A DNA stretch of 64,000 bases from Limnomonas spitsbergensis (taxonomy: Eukaryota; Chlorophyta; Chlorophyceae; Chlamydomonadales). A program made the position numbers and the translations under genes. The notes below the pieces were generated by a model, which was given only the letters and a program-made list of their open reading frames with translations, searched no databases and was not told where the DNA came from. This document shows, in pieces, positions 44,201 through 54,680 of this stretch. Where the stretch lies: assembly GCA_037349105.1 (NCBI GenBank), contig JAYJMM010000084.1:1674001-1738000 (forward strand). The letters run 5' to 3'. The first letter of the stretch is position 1; the number at the start of each line of letters is the position of its first letter.

Positions 44201-44335
44201 GACCTGGGGTTTAATAGGTCAATTAAGAGGGATTTAAGGCAGGCGACTATCGAAGAGGGGCATCAACTTCTCACTTTGCCTCAGGTCGTCCACCATAATC
44301 TTGTTGCGGAGGGGCGCTGCCGCAGAGGAGCCCAT
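41206..44335 (-). CDS. PD-(D/E)XK nuclease plus protein kinase fusion, Crinkler (CR-effector) type
   Basis: Minus-strand exons 44335..44275 (ATG at 44335), 44191..43977, 43688..43530, 43472..43323, 42838..42549, 42271..42082, 41766..41683 and 41478..41206 join with matching phases into about 473 codons. Exon 2 has NIQPDFIVAVPS and PEVVGEGK, the PD...E-x-K core of a restriction-endonuclease-like fold. Exon 4 has GFSYGFLTTLENTWLLHVP, the following strand pair typical of CR nucleases. A Lys/Glu-rich linker leads to the kinase: glycine loop EILGEGTTGQVYKAR, VVIK lysine, NEVAAYEDL glutamate, NGDLRKANIIFTEDG catalytic loop and VYLIDLGSSVKS (DLG for DFG). This order matches nuclease-kinase CR proteins, known as translocated effectors in oomycetes and chytrids and widespread, with unclear roles, in algae. 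Exon 2 needs a non-canonical AAG acceptor. A short exon between the sixth and seventh may be missing. The catalytic loop lacks the usual His. Confidence 0.75.
43735..43840. repeat. 'GCAGACCCATGCA' short repeat in a nuclease-kinase intron
   Basis: About eight copies of a 10-14 bp 'gcccatgca(t/g)ga' motif fill part of the intron between exons 2 and 3. No exon-edge similarity is seen. Confidence 0.6.
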
Positions 44336-44350
44336 GTACGACGTGATGGT

Positions 44351-45340
44351 TGTCGCACCATAAAGCAGTAACTGCAATACTATGGTAAATACCGTAAACT
44401 CCGGTCAGGACACCTTAGAGAGGTGTCATCTACTCACAAACACGGTACATCACCGTACACTCATGCTCCTTGTACTACATACAAGAGCTTGTTAACAAGA
44501 TAACTGTATCTGGAAGTCCCTAACTGGATATCTCTGCCTGGAAGTCTCCGTCTCGTGGGTACCGCCCCTACTACTTTACTGTGATGTGCGCTTCAGGTCC
44601 GTGGCGGACTTCTTTCCTCACGGCAGTGATGGACGCCTACGGGCAGGCTCAGTGACTATTCACTGGCTGCGAGTGCTCTTCGAGTTAAGCAGCTGGCTGG
44701 TTATTTGTGTATATAGCAATTGACTTAGGGGCATAGGCCTTCTGGCCGTCTGGTCGCGATCCAGCTGGGCTATGTTAAGGGCACTTACCGCGTATCACGC
44801 GGAGAGGTGGACGGGACGTAGACTGCGTACTTCTTCTTCAGCAGGGTCTCGTTTCTCTTACTGGGGTACTTGTCTCCAGCTAGTTCAGCGGAGGCTGAGC
44901 TAGGCTTGACTCGAATTAAGGTACTGACTTATGTGTAAGCTGTAGGTCTCGCAGACGGCCGGTGCTTGTTACAAATAGAGGTCTGTCCTTTAGAAAGGGA
45001 CGAAGTAACTAGCCAAGGCAATTGCCGGGATACAGGGACCCGGCAGGCCCAATACAGAGTACGGTAGAACCTGTCAAACTTATCCTGCGTAAGCGGGTTT
45101 CTAGGTCTCAGCTCAAATCCGGAGACTCCGCAGAGAAGCTGCGGAGTCACCGATGACGCTAACTGCGGTCTAAACGGTTCTGTCACGTATACTGTAATAT
45201 ACTGTGACAGCTGTCGCACCATAAAGCAGTAACTGCAATACTATGGTAAATACCGTAAACTCCGGTCAGGACACCTTAGAGAGGTGTCCTCTACTCACAA
45301 ACACGGTACATCACCGTACACTCATGCTCCTTGTACTACA
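44351..45340. mobile_element. Small LTR-flanked unit (TRIM-like), 129-bp direct repeats
   Basis: 44351-44479 and 45212-45340 are nearly identical 129-bp direct repeats that begin TGTCGCACC and end TGTACTACA, so they have TG...CA borders. The 732-bp interior has no coding frame, which fits a terminal-repeat retrotransposon in miniature. I find no convincing primer-binding site, polypurine tract or target duplication, so the class is provisional. The left repeat starts 16 bp upstream (on the minus strand) of the inferred ATG of the nuclease-kinase gene. Confidence 0.65.
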
Positions 45341-45870
45341 TACGTCGGTAACTTTCGTCGGTTTGAAAGTCGCTTGAATAAAAAACGATCGCGTTTGAAC
45401 GGGCCGCTTGATTCAAACTCAAGCATAATCGGAGATCGTCCATATTCAGGCATGTTTGAGCACCACTTGAATCAACCGTCGATCAATCATTACATCTGCA
45501 ATTCAAGCATGCTTGAATCAAACTGAGTCTAAAGCGGCCACTTGCTTGAATCGAGTGGGGTTGAAAAGGGTCTGAATCAAGTACTTATCAAACAGTAAAA
45601 AAATAATCAATCATGTTTGAATCAAACTCAGTCTCAAGCGGACCTTTATCTGAATCATGTGTTGTTTATAACATTCTGAATCAAGTATACTGGTCAAACA
45701 GAAAAACATATTTCAAGCATGTCTGAATCAAACCCAGTCTCAATCGCTACATGTCTGAATCAAAGGGGCCCAATTGTCGCATGAATCAACTACTTGACCT
45801 CTGTTGGTGAAACAGTAATAATATGTTTCAAACACTATATGAAACATTCCCTTGTTGCCTGCATTTCAAG
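45341..45870. repeat. 'TTGAATCAA' repeat region
   Basis: The motif (c)ttgaatcaa(ac) and its reverse recur more than ten times with a loose period near 75-80 bp ('gtctgaatcaaac(t/c)cagtctcaa'). The first 80 bases (from GTCGGTAACTTTCG) match, inverted, the sequence at 55385-55482. Confidence 0.65.
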
Positions 45871-45874
45871 GTTG

Positions 45875-47640
45875 CTACTTCGACTTGCAAGTAATGCGGA
45901 GGCCCGTGATCTTGTCCCATCCGTGAGCGAAGCCAAGCCTCTCTACCTCTACCGCCTCTGCTAGGATGAGCGCGAGGTGCCCATCTCCCTTTGCAGTCGC
46001 CGACACTCCAGCCAACTCCCTCAGCCGGTTCTTAATCTATAGCACATGAATGCGAAATCATATTATCAGAGAGGTGAATGAGTCATGCACTATTGTAAGT
46101 ATACTCTGGGTATCTTTAGTAACATGAGTGGAAGTAAGGACAGTCATGTGTCCCTCTAGTAAATGTTATGATGCAAAAATAGCAGCATTTGTAGTCAATG
46201 AACCTTGAATCTAGAGGACATGCCAAGAACTGAAATTGAAATTACCTTGAAACTGAAGAAAGCGAGCCATTGGATGGTCACTGCGGGAGTATTAACCGGT
46301 GTGCGCGCGCCCGTGAGCACGGCCCTCTTATCCATGCCGGTGGCAATGGCTGACACGAATGCGCGGGCGTCGAAAGGCTGAGAGTTGCTGCGGTATACCA
46401 TGTTGCCCTCACCGACAGGCAGCAGTTGCTGTTCTGCCCACTCCTTCACCGCTGCCTTGTTGCTCTCAGAAGTGTCCTTCGTATTCTTCGTGTTGCAGAC
46501 CATGAACTGGTCAAACTGCAGTAGCATGAATGAGTGTTGTTTCAGGTATTCATTATTAATTATTAAAGAGATATTTTAAATTACAAAGCCAACAACTTCA
46601 GCAATTTAAGAGAGTTACTTTGGTGGCACATGTCAAAGCCAAGAACTTGAGCAATTAACCAGCAATTACTAATTAGATATTGATAATTACTTTGGTGGCA
46701 CATGTCCAAGCCAGCAATTAATCAGCAATTAATGATACATTGATAACAAAAATTAGTAAACCATCTACTTCAAAGAGAGTTACTCTGGTGGCTCTAAGTC
46801 TGACATGCACATAGTCTACAAGCACGTCTGAAATGCATATCTATCACTCACCGCGCGCGTAGAGGTCTGCCCAACTTGATTGGAAAACTTGTTCTGCCAG
46901 ACCGCTCTCCCACCCTGACAGCCTGGAAATAGGCCACCGTTGTTGACCACCTTGTAGACCCAGAACTGGTTCCAGTGGGCACGGTTGGTGGCAAACCCAG
47001 GGTCGAACTGCTGCTGGAACTCCTGGATGGGTTCGTAGCTGAGAAGGTACTTATGTCTCAGTCTCATTCCCTGTCAGCAAGAACTTGGAGTCTTTTTTTG
47101 TCCGGGACAATAGACAGCTCACTGCCTTCCCAATAAGGTCCTGCATGATGTAAATACAAGTACAGAATTAGGTGGCCATCGCTTATTCATTTATGTGCCG
47201 CGAACTGTAGGACAAAAAGCCAAGTTACATCTCCCGGCCGGCCCTACTAGGTAGTACTGCCCACCCTGGCCAATCTTACGCGCTCATCTTATTCAACTAG
47301 TACCACTGATGCATTATAAGCCTCAAACCTGGGAGGCGACAATATAACACGGTAACCTCACCAACAGCATCTTGTTGGCGCGCATGTATGCGTTGGCATG
47401 GCCACCACTGCGAAGTCCTGCTCCACTTTCTGTCAGGTCCACATGGCTGATGTCCGCCTGTCTTCCGGGCTGAATCAACTTCTCCGGCTGCGAGGACGAA
47501 ATTTTCTCATTCAGGGCGGTTGACAATCAGGTAGTGGCAGATGTCATTCCTTACCTCGACCCGGAGCATGCCCAGCTTGACCTCTTCCCCTTTCAAGAGG
47601 AGGGCTAAGTAACTCGTTGCCACTGACGGCCATGAAATCG
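45875..47640 (-). CDS. Unrecognised multi-exon protein
   Basis: Minus-strand exons 47640(?)..47555, 47487..47362, 47070..46852, 46515..46246 and 46036..45875 (stop TAG) join in phase 0 throughout, with consensus donors GTAAGG, GTGAGG, GTGAGT and GTAATT. Typical segments are EEVKLGMLRVE, HVDLTESGAGLRSGGHANAY, LLSYEPIQEFQQQFDPGF, KAAVKEWAEQQLLPVGEGNM, VNTPAVTIQWLAFFSFK and GDGHLALILAEAVEVERLGF. I recognise no family. The protein (at least 240 residues) is soluble in character. It could be an N-terminal partner or an upstream part of the nuclease-kinase gene cut off by the LTR unit, or a separate gene. The last exon's stop codon favours separate. The start lies beyond 47640. Confidence 0.5.
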
Positions 47641-48700
47641 GGTGTCATAAATGTCTCAAGCCCCTGTCCCGCGGACGAAACGCGGGAGTTTCGCGTTGTT
47701 TCCTGTGACGAACCCTTGCCAATACTGGGCGGATCGGGGAGATCATCATTCTATGTGTCTTTTTCCTCCATCCAGTCGTCGTCCCCAGGGGAATGATCTA
47801 GGAGATCAGTGTCTTGAGGCTCATTGCCTGGATGCAAAAAAACAGAACAGTGAGGACAGGCAACGAGTTCGCAGATTATGCAAGGGCCGCTGCGTCTTAT
47901 GTCCTATAAGATGAATATCTCACCGCTCTGAACAGAATGCCCTCCAGCTTTGCGCGCAATAGGCTGAGGGGTGTTTTCTGGCAGAGGAGCCGTGGAGGGG
48001 GCCGCGCCACTGTCTGCACGGAACACACTAGTCTAGATCTCTTCATTTCGGCAAATTAAAATGCAGTGAGCTCGTTCACCATTGACTGCCTCTCCCTCTG
48101 TATCGACCGCGATAGCAGCCCTCTTTTTGCCTACGATAGTTGGTTTGAGAACTTTATAGAGAGACTTTCCAGCAGCAACTCTCATACTAGATGGAAGAAT
48201 ATAAGACGTGGTAAAGAAAGGCAGATATTGTCGGCGGATGTCACCTTTCAATTTGAAACAACGAAATACACCTGTATTCACACAAGTCACACATCTCGCA
48301 ACGCGACATTGTCCACTCACGAGATGTATGAAGCAAGTGTGGCGGAACAAGGCAGTTGACGCTAACGGGTCCGCTTGCGCTCGTCAACGCCCCCCCTTAT
48401 AACACACTCAAGCGTTTGTTCTATTTCAGTACGGTCACTCTGATGAAAAGTCAGGACATTGCCTCTTCCTCAGAACATGACTCTCCAAGCCTTCTAAGCA
48501 GCAGCAAGGTCACTAAGCTGCAGCGACGGAAGCCTACCAGCATGTGTACAGGAGCGAGAGTTATCCGGCAGCTCGGAATTTGGCCGCCCTAAGCAAACGG
48601 GCAGCAGCTGCGACAAGAGTAGATGAGGCAGCACCAGAAATAGGCAGTAGTACACCCCTCAGTGTGGGGTCAGCGCTGTGGGACTCGCATTTCAGCATGC
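47641..48700. other. Spacer; no gene supported
   Basis: Short open frames only. Upstream exons of the 45.9-47.6 kb gene may be here. No repeats or domains were recognised. Confidence 0.3.
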
Positions 48701-51470
48701 ATGTCTGGCATGGGCATTGCCTGACCCATATACTGTCTACACTGATACGCACAAGGCCCAAGCGCAACGTCCCGCCGGCATGCACAACGCCCTTCTTGCA
48801 TGACCATATCCCTCGAGTATGAACAGTGCCCCACACATATAATAGCATTTCCTGGTATGCCTATTGCCGGCCTGTTTGCAATGCCCTACTTGAATCCGTA
48901 GCACCCCATAACCTCGTGTGCATGCACAGCGCTTGCCCGATGGGCAGTGCCACCCATATGCACAGCAACACTCGCATTTATATGTCCTGCGGATTGGTTC
49001 AGTTCCCCACCCACAGGCACAGCGCCGCCCACCCACATCATTTATTGTGCACAGCGCCCGCTCGTATTACCATGGTATAGTGCCCACCCGCATGCACGGC
49101 ACCTACCTCTATGGAATATGCCCTGCCAGTGGGTGCAGCGCTTCACCAGCATACCGCCCGTATGACATGTACCCTACCAGTGGGTGCAGCGCAACTGCCT
49201 GAATTTCCTGTGCCCTACCAGTGCGTGAAGCGCAACTTTCTGCATGTCCTGTGCCCTACCAGTGGGTACAGCGCAACTGCCTGCATTTCCTGTGCCCTAC
49301 CGGTGGGTGCAGCGCAACCGCCTGCATTTCCTGTGCCCTACTGGTGGGTGCTGTGCAACCGCCTGCATTTCCTGTGCCCTTCGGTGGGTGTAGCGCAACC
49401 GCATGCATTTCCTGTACCATACCACTGGGTGCAGCGCATCTGCCTGCATTTCATGTGCCCTACCGGTTGGTGATGCGCAACCGCCTGCATTTCCTGTGCC
49501 CCACTGGTGGTGCACCGCAACCGCCTGCATTTCCTGTACCCACCGGTGGTTGATGCGCAACCGCCTGCATTTCCTGTGCACTACCGGTGGGTGCAGCGCA
49601 ACTGCCTGCATTTCCTGTGCCCTGCTGGTGGGTGTAGCGCAACTGCCTGTATTTCCTGTGCCCTACCGATGGGTGCAGCGCAACCGTCTGCATTTACTAT
49701 TCGCTACCGGTGGGTGTAGCGCAACCGCCTGCATTTCCTGTGCCCTACCAGTGTGTGCAGCGCAACTGCCTGCATTTATGTGCCCTACTAGTGGTTGGTG
49801 CGCATCTGCCTGCATTTCCTGTGCCCCACCGGTTGGTGCAGCGCAACCGCCTGCATTTCCTGTGCCCCACTGGTGGGTGCAGCGCAACCGCCTGCATTTC
49901 CTGTGCCCCACCGGTGGGTGCAGCGCAACCGCCTGCATGTCCTGTGCCCTACCAGTTGGTGCAGCGCAACTGCCTGCATTTCTGTGCCCTACTGGTGGGT
50001 ACAACGCAACTGCCTGAATTTCCTGTGCCCTACCGGTGGGTGTAGTGCAACCGCCTGCATTTCCTGTGCCCCACCGGTGGGTGCAGCGCAACCGCCTGCA
50101 TTTCGTGTGCCCTACTGGTGGGTGTAGCGCAACCACCTGCATTTCCTGTGCCCTCCGGTGGGTGTAGCGCAACTGCCTGCATTTCCTGTGCCATACCAGT
50201 GGGTGCAGCGCAACCGCCTGTATTTCCTGTGCCCTACCGGTTGGTGCAGCGCAACCGCCTGCATTTCCTGTGCCCTACCGGTTGGTGCAGCGCAACCGCC
50301 TGCATTTCCAGTGCATCACTGGTGGGTGCAGCGCAACCGCCTGCACTTCTTGTGCCCTACCGGTGGGTGTAGCGCAACTGCATGCATTTCCTGTGCCCTA
50401 CCGATGGGTGCAGCGCAACCGTCTGCATTTACTATTCGCTACCGGTGGGTGTAGCACAACCGCTTGCATTTCCTGTGCCCTACCAGTGTGTGCAGCGCAA
50501 CTGCCTGCATTTCTGTGCCCTACTAATGGGTGCTGCGCATCTGCCTGCATTTCCTGTGCCCCACCGGTGGGTGCAGCGCAACCGCTTGCATTTCCTGTGC
50601 CCCACTGGTGGGTGCAGCGCAACCGCCTGCATTTCCTGTGCCCCATCGGTGGGTGCAGCGCAACCGCCTGCATGTCCTGTGCCCTACCAGTGGGTGCAGC
50701 GCAACTGCCTGCATTTCTGTGCCCTACTGGTGGGTACAACGCAACTGCCTGAATTTCCTGTGCCCTACCGGTGGGTGCAGTGCAACCGCCTGCATTTCCT
50801 GTGCCCCACCGGTGGGTGCAGCGCAACCGCCTGCATTTCGTGTGCCCTACTGGTGGGCGCAGCGCAACCGCCTGCATTTCCTGTTCCCTCCGGTGGGTGT
50901 AGCGCAACTGCCTGCATTTCCTGTGCCATACCAGTGGGTGCAGCGCAACCGCCTGTATTTCCTGTGCCCTACCGGTTGGTGCAGCGCAACCGCCTGCATT
51001 TCCTGTGCCCTACCAGTTGGTGCAGCGCAACCGCCTGCATTTCCAGTGCCACACTGGTGGGTGCAGCGCAACCGCCTGCACTTCCTGTGCCCTACCGGTG
51101 GGTGCAGCGCAACCGCCTGCATTTCCTATTCACTACCGGTGGGTGTAGCGCAACCGCCTGCATTTCCTGTGCCCTACCAGTGGGTGCAGCGCAACCGCCC
51201 GTATGGATTGTGTCCTACCGGTGGGTGCAGCGCAACCGTTTGTATGGACCGTCACTGGTGGGTGCAGTGCAACCGCCTGTATCGACCCTGCCCTACTGCC
51301 GGGTGCAGCGCAACCATCTGTATCGACTTTGCCCCACTGGTTTGGTGCAGCGTTACTATCCATATGGACTGTGCCCTACCGGTGGGTGCAGTGCTACCGT
51401 CCGTATGGACTGTGCCTAACTGAAGGTTATAGCGCTCCAATCATATCAACTGCAACCTACCGGTGGGTTA
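48700..51470. repeat. 41-bp satellite array, about 56 clear units, with degenerate left flank
   Basis: The unit is TGCCCTACCGGTGGGTGCAG followed by CGCAACCGCCTGCATTTCCTG. Units are clear from about 49105 to 51410 and fade gradually to the left (48700-49100, where only 'catgcacagcgcc' remnants remain) and to the right. A higher-order period of 735 bp is visible. CCGATGGGTGCAGCGCAACC with the following TTACTATTCGC at 49666 recurs at 50401, and the truncated unit TCTGTGCCCTACTGGTGGGT at 49981 recurs at 50716. Because 41 is not a multiple of 3 and the unit has no stop in any plus frame, long overlapping open frames appear. They are not genes. Confidence 0.92.
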
Positions 51471-51509
51471 TCAATTAACTCAAGAGATGTTTGGGTTCAA
51501 CATCCAAGA

Positions 51510-51767
51510 ACTCAGCGGCATGGTGCACACTAGCTAGGTCCAGTGGGTAGCAAGCCTACTGTGGGCACATGAAGTGAAGGAATAGAGAGGGAGCACTGCC
51601 CGTAGTACGTTGCGGTGAAGCGGTCTGCCTACGTGTTCGTAATTTGCTCAGGTTCATGGGGCTGAAAAGCCAAGGACACTGCAGCATGGTGCCCACTAGC
51701 TATGGCCAGTGGGCAGAAGGTCTAGACAGTTGTGAAAGGATAGAGAGGGAGCGCTGACAACGCTCAC
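51510..51767. repeat. About 165-bp tandem duplication
   Basis: 'ggcatggtgcacactagctaggtcc' then 'agtgggtag' near 51516 and 'agcatggtgcccactagctatggcc' then 'agtgggcag' near 51682 share the following 'gaaggaatagagagggagc'. Two units, the second ending at the donor of the exon at 51768. Confidence 0.6.
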
Positions 51768-51866
51768 CTTTCCTAAAGCAATCTTAAATGTCGGGCGGAT
51801 GAGCTTCACATGATTTACTTCCCGATCTAAACAGACCTTCGATTTCAACTTAACCTCACTTTCCAT
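51768..51866 (-). CDS. Candidate first exon of an unidentified minus-strand gene
   Basis: An ATG at 51866 opens MESEVKLKSKVCLDREVNHV and then IRPTFKIALGK, ending exactly at a consensus donor GTGAGCG (phase 0, 33 codons). It lies upstream of the satellite, on the same strand as the genes at 41-47 kb. If it belongs to the 45.9-47.6 kb gene, the satellite lies in an intron. No family is recognised. Confidence 0.35.
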
Positions 51867-52060
51867 AAGAGGATGAGGATGAGGCCATGAAACGGTACGC
51901 AAATGGAAGATGGGGCAAACTAAATGCAGAGGTTTCTGCATCTATGTTATGGAAGAAATTTGGTTATCTTATCTTTCAGTGGATGAAAAGAGAGAATCAT
52001 CTCAAAACTTTGCCAAATCCCCCGTCTCCCCCCTAATTCTCTAGGTGGTTCTCAACCGAA

Positions 52061-52275
52061 CTCTATTGCACCCACGTCAAGTTTTATGACGGGGCTTATC
52101 TTCTTGACTATGGGGTTCATTCCCACGCCACTGTCGTGGTTGTGTGCTAGTTGCTTGCCCAAGCGGGTCACTGGTTTTCGCTTTATGTCCTAGTGTATCA
52201 AGTGCATGTACCGGTTTTCGGGCACAGGTCCCATGCATCAAATGTGATGCTCTGATGGATTGTAAAAACTTCACA
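52061..52275 (+). repeat. Dispersed ~230-bp repeat, copy 3, most diverged
   Basis: It starts ATTGCACCCACGTCAAG, then CTATGGGGTTCATTCCCACG, and ends with GGCACAGGTCCCATGCATC and AAATGTGATGC. It matches copies 1 and 2 over its whole length with several indels. The sequence just before it (TCTCAACCGAACTCTA) also resembles the flank of copy 1 (AACCGAACTCTT in reverse), so the true repeat is slightly longer. Confidence 0.8.
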
Positions 52276-52880
52276 GACAGGTCAGATGCAAGAACGGTGC
52301 TTAAATATACTAGTTTAACATAAATAGAGCGGTCAGGCGCCAGTGCGGTACTGCGGTGATTAAAAATACTAGCACTTGTACGTAAGCTAGAAAGCGGTCA
52401 GGCCAAAGAGCAGTGCTCAGAAAACACACCAGTCCAGAGCAACGGAGAATTTAGGTGCAATGTAGCGGTCAGGGGCAAGAGTGGAAGCGCCCGAGAGCAG
52501 CGCACGAGTCAGTAGATACAAAAGATTGTATCATTGTACAATTAATCCTGGTATGATTAAAAATCAGTGAAGGGGCACTGCTGTCAATCAGAGACTCACT
52601 CAAACACAAGGTCCCCATCATTGACAGTACCAACCTCGATTTCCAGCCCCTCAGGAACCTGGAGGCCTCTTCCTTAAAAGAGTCGGGCACCGCGTAGAGC
52701 ATGCGGTGGATAGGCTTTTAGAAGTCAATGATATCGTACCAAGCCGCTCCAGTCGGCCGCCTCTTTGCCCATTAAAAGCTGATGCATCCCTTGCTCTCCA
52801 GAAAGCTCATGCCAGCCTTGAGTTGCGTCAGTGTACCACCGGATGAAAACTAGATGTTCACCTCAAGCTCGGGGAACCAA
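52276..52880. other. Degenerate 'GCGGTCAGG' repeats and possible exon
   Basis: 52285-52500 carries four loose copies of a 60-bp module with 'agcggtcaggc...aag(a)gcagtgct'. On the minus strand 52715-52630 reads HRMLYAVPDSFKEEASRFLR, which looks like coding sequence, but the acceptor (AAAAG) and donor are weak, so I do not call a gene. Confidence 0.35.
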
Positions 52881-52904
52881 GTTACTCCCTGCCCAGATTA
52901 TGGG

Positions 52905-53640
52905 TCGAAAGCACGGGCAGGGGACAGGAAGAGGGACAGGGGACAGACTGTGCATGACAGATTGACAGGGGACAGGGACATGGACAGGGGACATGAGCAG
53001 GGACAGAGGGCATGGGCAGGGATAGGGGCATGGACAAGAGCAGGGGACAGGGGACAGGAGCATGGGACAGAAGCAAGGGACAGAAGCAGAGGACAGAAGC
53101 AGGGGCAGGGGACAGGAGCAGGGGACAGGAGCAGGGATAGGAGCAGGGACAGGGGACAGAAGCTGGGACAGGGGACAGAAGCTGGGACAGGGGACAGGAG
53201 CAGAGACAGGGGGCAGGAGCAGGGGCATGCTACAGGAGCAGAGACAGGGGGCAGGAGCTGGGACAGGGTGCAGTAGCAGGGACAGGGGGCAGGAGCATGG
53301 AAAGGGGGCAGGAGCAGGGACATGGGACAGGAGCAGAGACAAGGGGCAGGAGCATGGACAGGGACATGAGCAGGGACAGGGGGCATGAGCAGGGACATGG
53401 GGCATGAGCAGGGACAGGGGATAGGAGCAGGGACAGGGGGCAGGAGCAGGGACAGGGGGCAGGAGCAGGGACAGGGGAAATGAGCAGGGACAGGGGACAG
53501 GAGCAGGGACGGGGGGCAGGAGCAAGGACAGGGGACAGGAGCAGGGACAGGGGACAGGAGCAGGGACAGGGGGGAGGAGCTGGGACTGAAGGCAGGAGCT
53601 GGGACAAGGGGCATGAGCTGGGACAGGGGGAAGGAGCTAC
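52905..53640. repeat. 18-bp purine-rich minisatellite, about 40 units
   Basis: The unit is GGGACAGG(G/A)GCAGGAGCA with frequent GGGGACAGG variants. The plus strand is almost pure G and A with C at fixed positions, and has many runs of three or more G's that could form G-quadruplexes. It is open in several frames on both strands (Gly-Gln-Asp-Arg repeats, or Pro-Cys-Ser-Leu on the reverse). These are artefacts. Confidence 0.9.
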
Positions 53641-54345
53641 GACCGGTATCATGCAACCAGGATAATGCACGTTCATGGTTGCGCATTCGGCCAGTAGCTG
53701 TACTGCAGTACTGGTACTGCGCCCCCATGATGGGGAGCATAAACAAGACCGGCTCATACTGCTTGTTGGTCGCCTTAGTAGCACGCACCTAAGCGCGGAC
53801 CAGTGTAGCAGCGGCCGCTCATTGCTACCTGTTTCATGCAGCCAATATAATGCACGCTCATGGATGCGCATGTGGCCAACACTTGAACCGTCGCGGCATT
53901 TTTTTGACAGAGAGCAGGACAAGACTGGCCAAAGGACGGTCGCCTAAGCAACACACACCTAAGCGCGGACCCGGATGGCAGGGGCCGCTCACTGCTACCA
54001 GTTACATGCAGCCTGTTTATTGCATGTTTATGGTTGCGCACGTGGACAACAGCTGGACCGGTCATGCACCTTCCTTTTAGGGGGGGAAACAATACCAGCC
54101 TACTCTCAGTTGCCCATGCAGGCAGATAAGCGCAGGTCTAGGGAGAAGCAGCCGCTCACTGTCACCGGTTTCATGCAGCCAATATAATACAAGCTCATGG
54201 TTGTGCATGTGAGCAACAGCTGTACAATCATTGCACCCCCTTGATAGAGGGGAAAACAAGAGAGGCCTGCGGTCGGTTGTTCAAGCGGCTACCTGTGCTC
54301 AGGGTAGCAGCGGCCGTTCACTGCTACTAGTATTATGCGGTCCAC
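53641..54345. repeat. 163-175 bp tandem repeat, about 4 units
   Basis: Units begin near 53641, 53816, 53990, 54154 and (partial) 54317. Each has 'ggccgctcactgctacc(g)gtttcatgcagccaatataatgcacgctcatggttgcgcatgtgg' type sequence and ends 'cacctaagcgcggac'. The size is similar to a nucleosome-scale satellite. Confidence 0.82.
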
Positions 54346-54384
54346 GGCTGGTCACCTAACAAGCAGCACGCACCTCAGCGAGCA

Positions 54385-54680
54385 ACTGGGTAGCAGCAGC
54401 GGTGCGCAAGCTAGCCAACCGCCCCATGCTAGTGCGCAAGCTGGCCATGAACCACATGCTGGTGGGCCAGCTGGCCATCAGCTCCATGCTCGTTTGCCAG
54501 CTGGTCAACAGCTCCATGCTGGTGTGCAAGTTGTCCCTCAGCTCCACGCACGCCGGTGCGCAAGCTGACCACCAACTTATTGCTGAGTGATAGCTGGTGT
54601 GCAAGATGGCCAGAAGCTTCACGCTAGTGCGCAAGCTAGCCAGATGTTGCAGGCTGTTCATCAAGCTGGCTAGCATCTAT
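54385..54680. repeat. 30-bp tandem repeat, about 9 units
   Basis: The unit is GTGCGCAAGCTGGCCATCAG followed by CTCCATGCTG. It stays in phase and reads MLVRKLANSS-like decapeptides on the plus strand, but there is no start, domain or splice context to support a gene. Confidence 0.78.

Noticed and set aside
48700..51470. CRISPR array
   Set aside because: The repeat units are contiguous without unique spacers, in a eukaryotic context.
52863..53922. Minus-strand open frames of up to 296 codons rich in Pro-Cys-Ser-Leu
   Set aside because: Pure translations of the 18-bp minisatellite, with no start context or domain.
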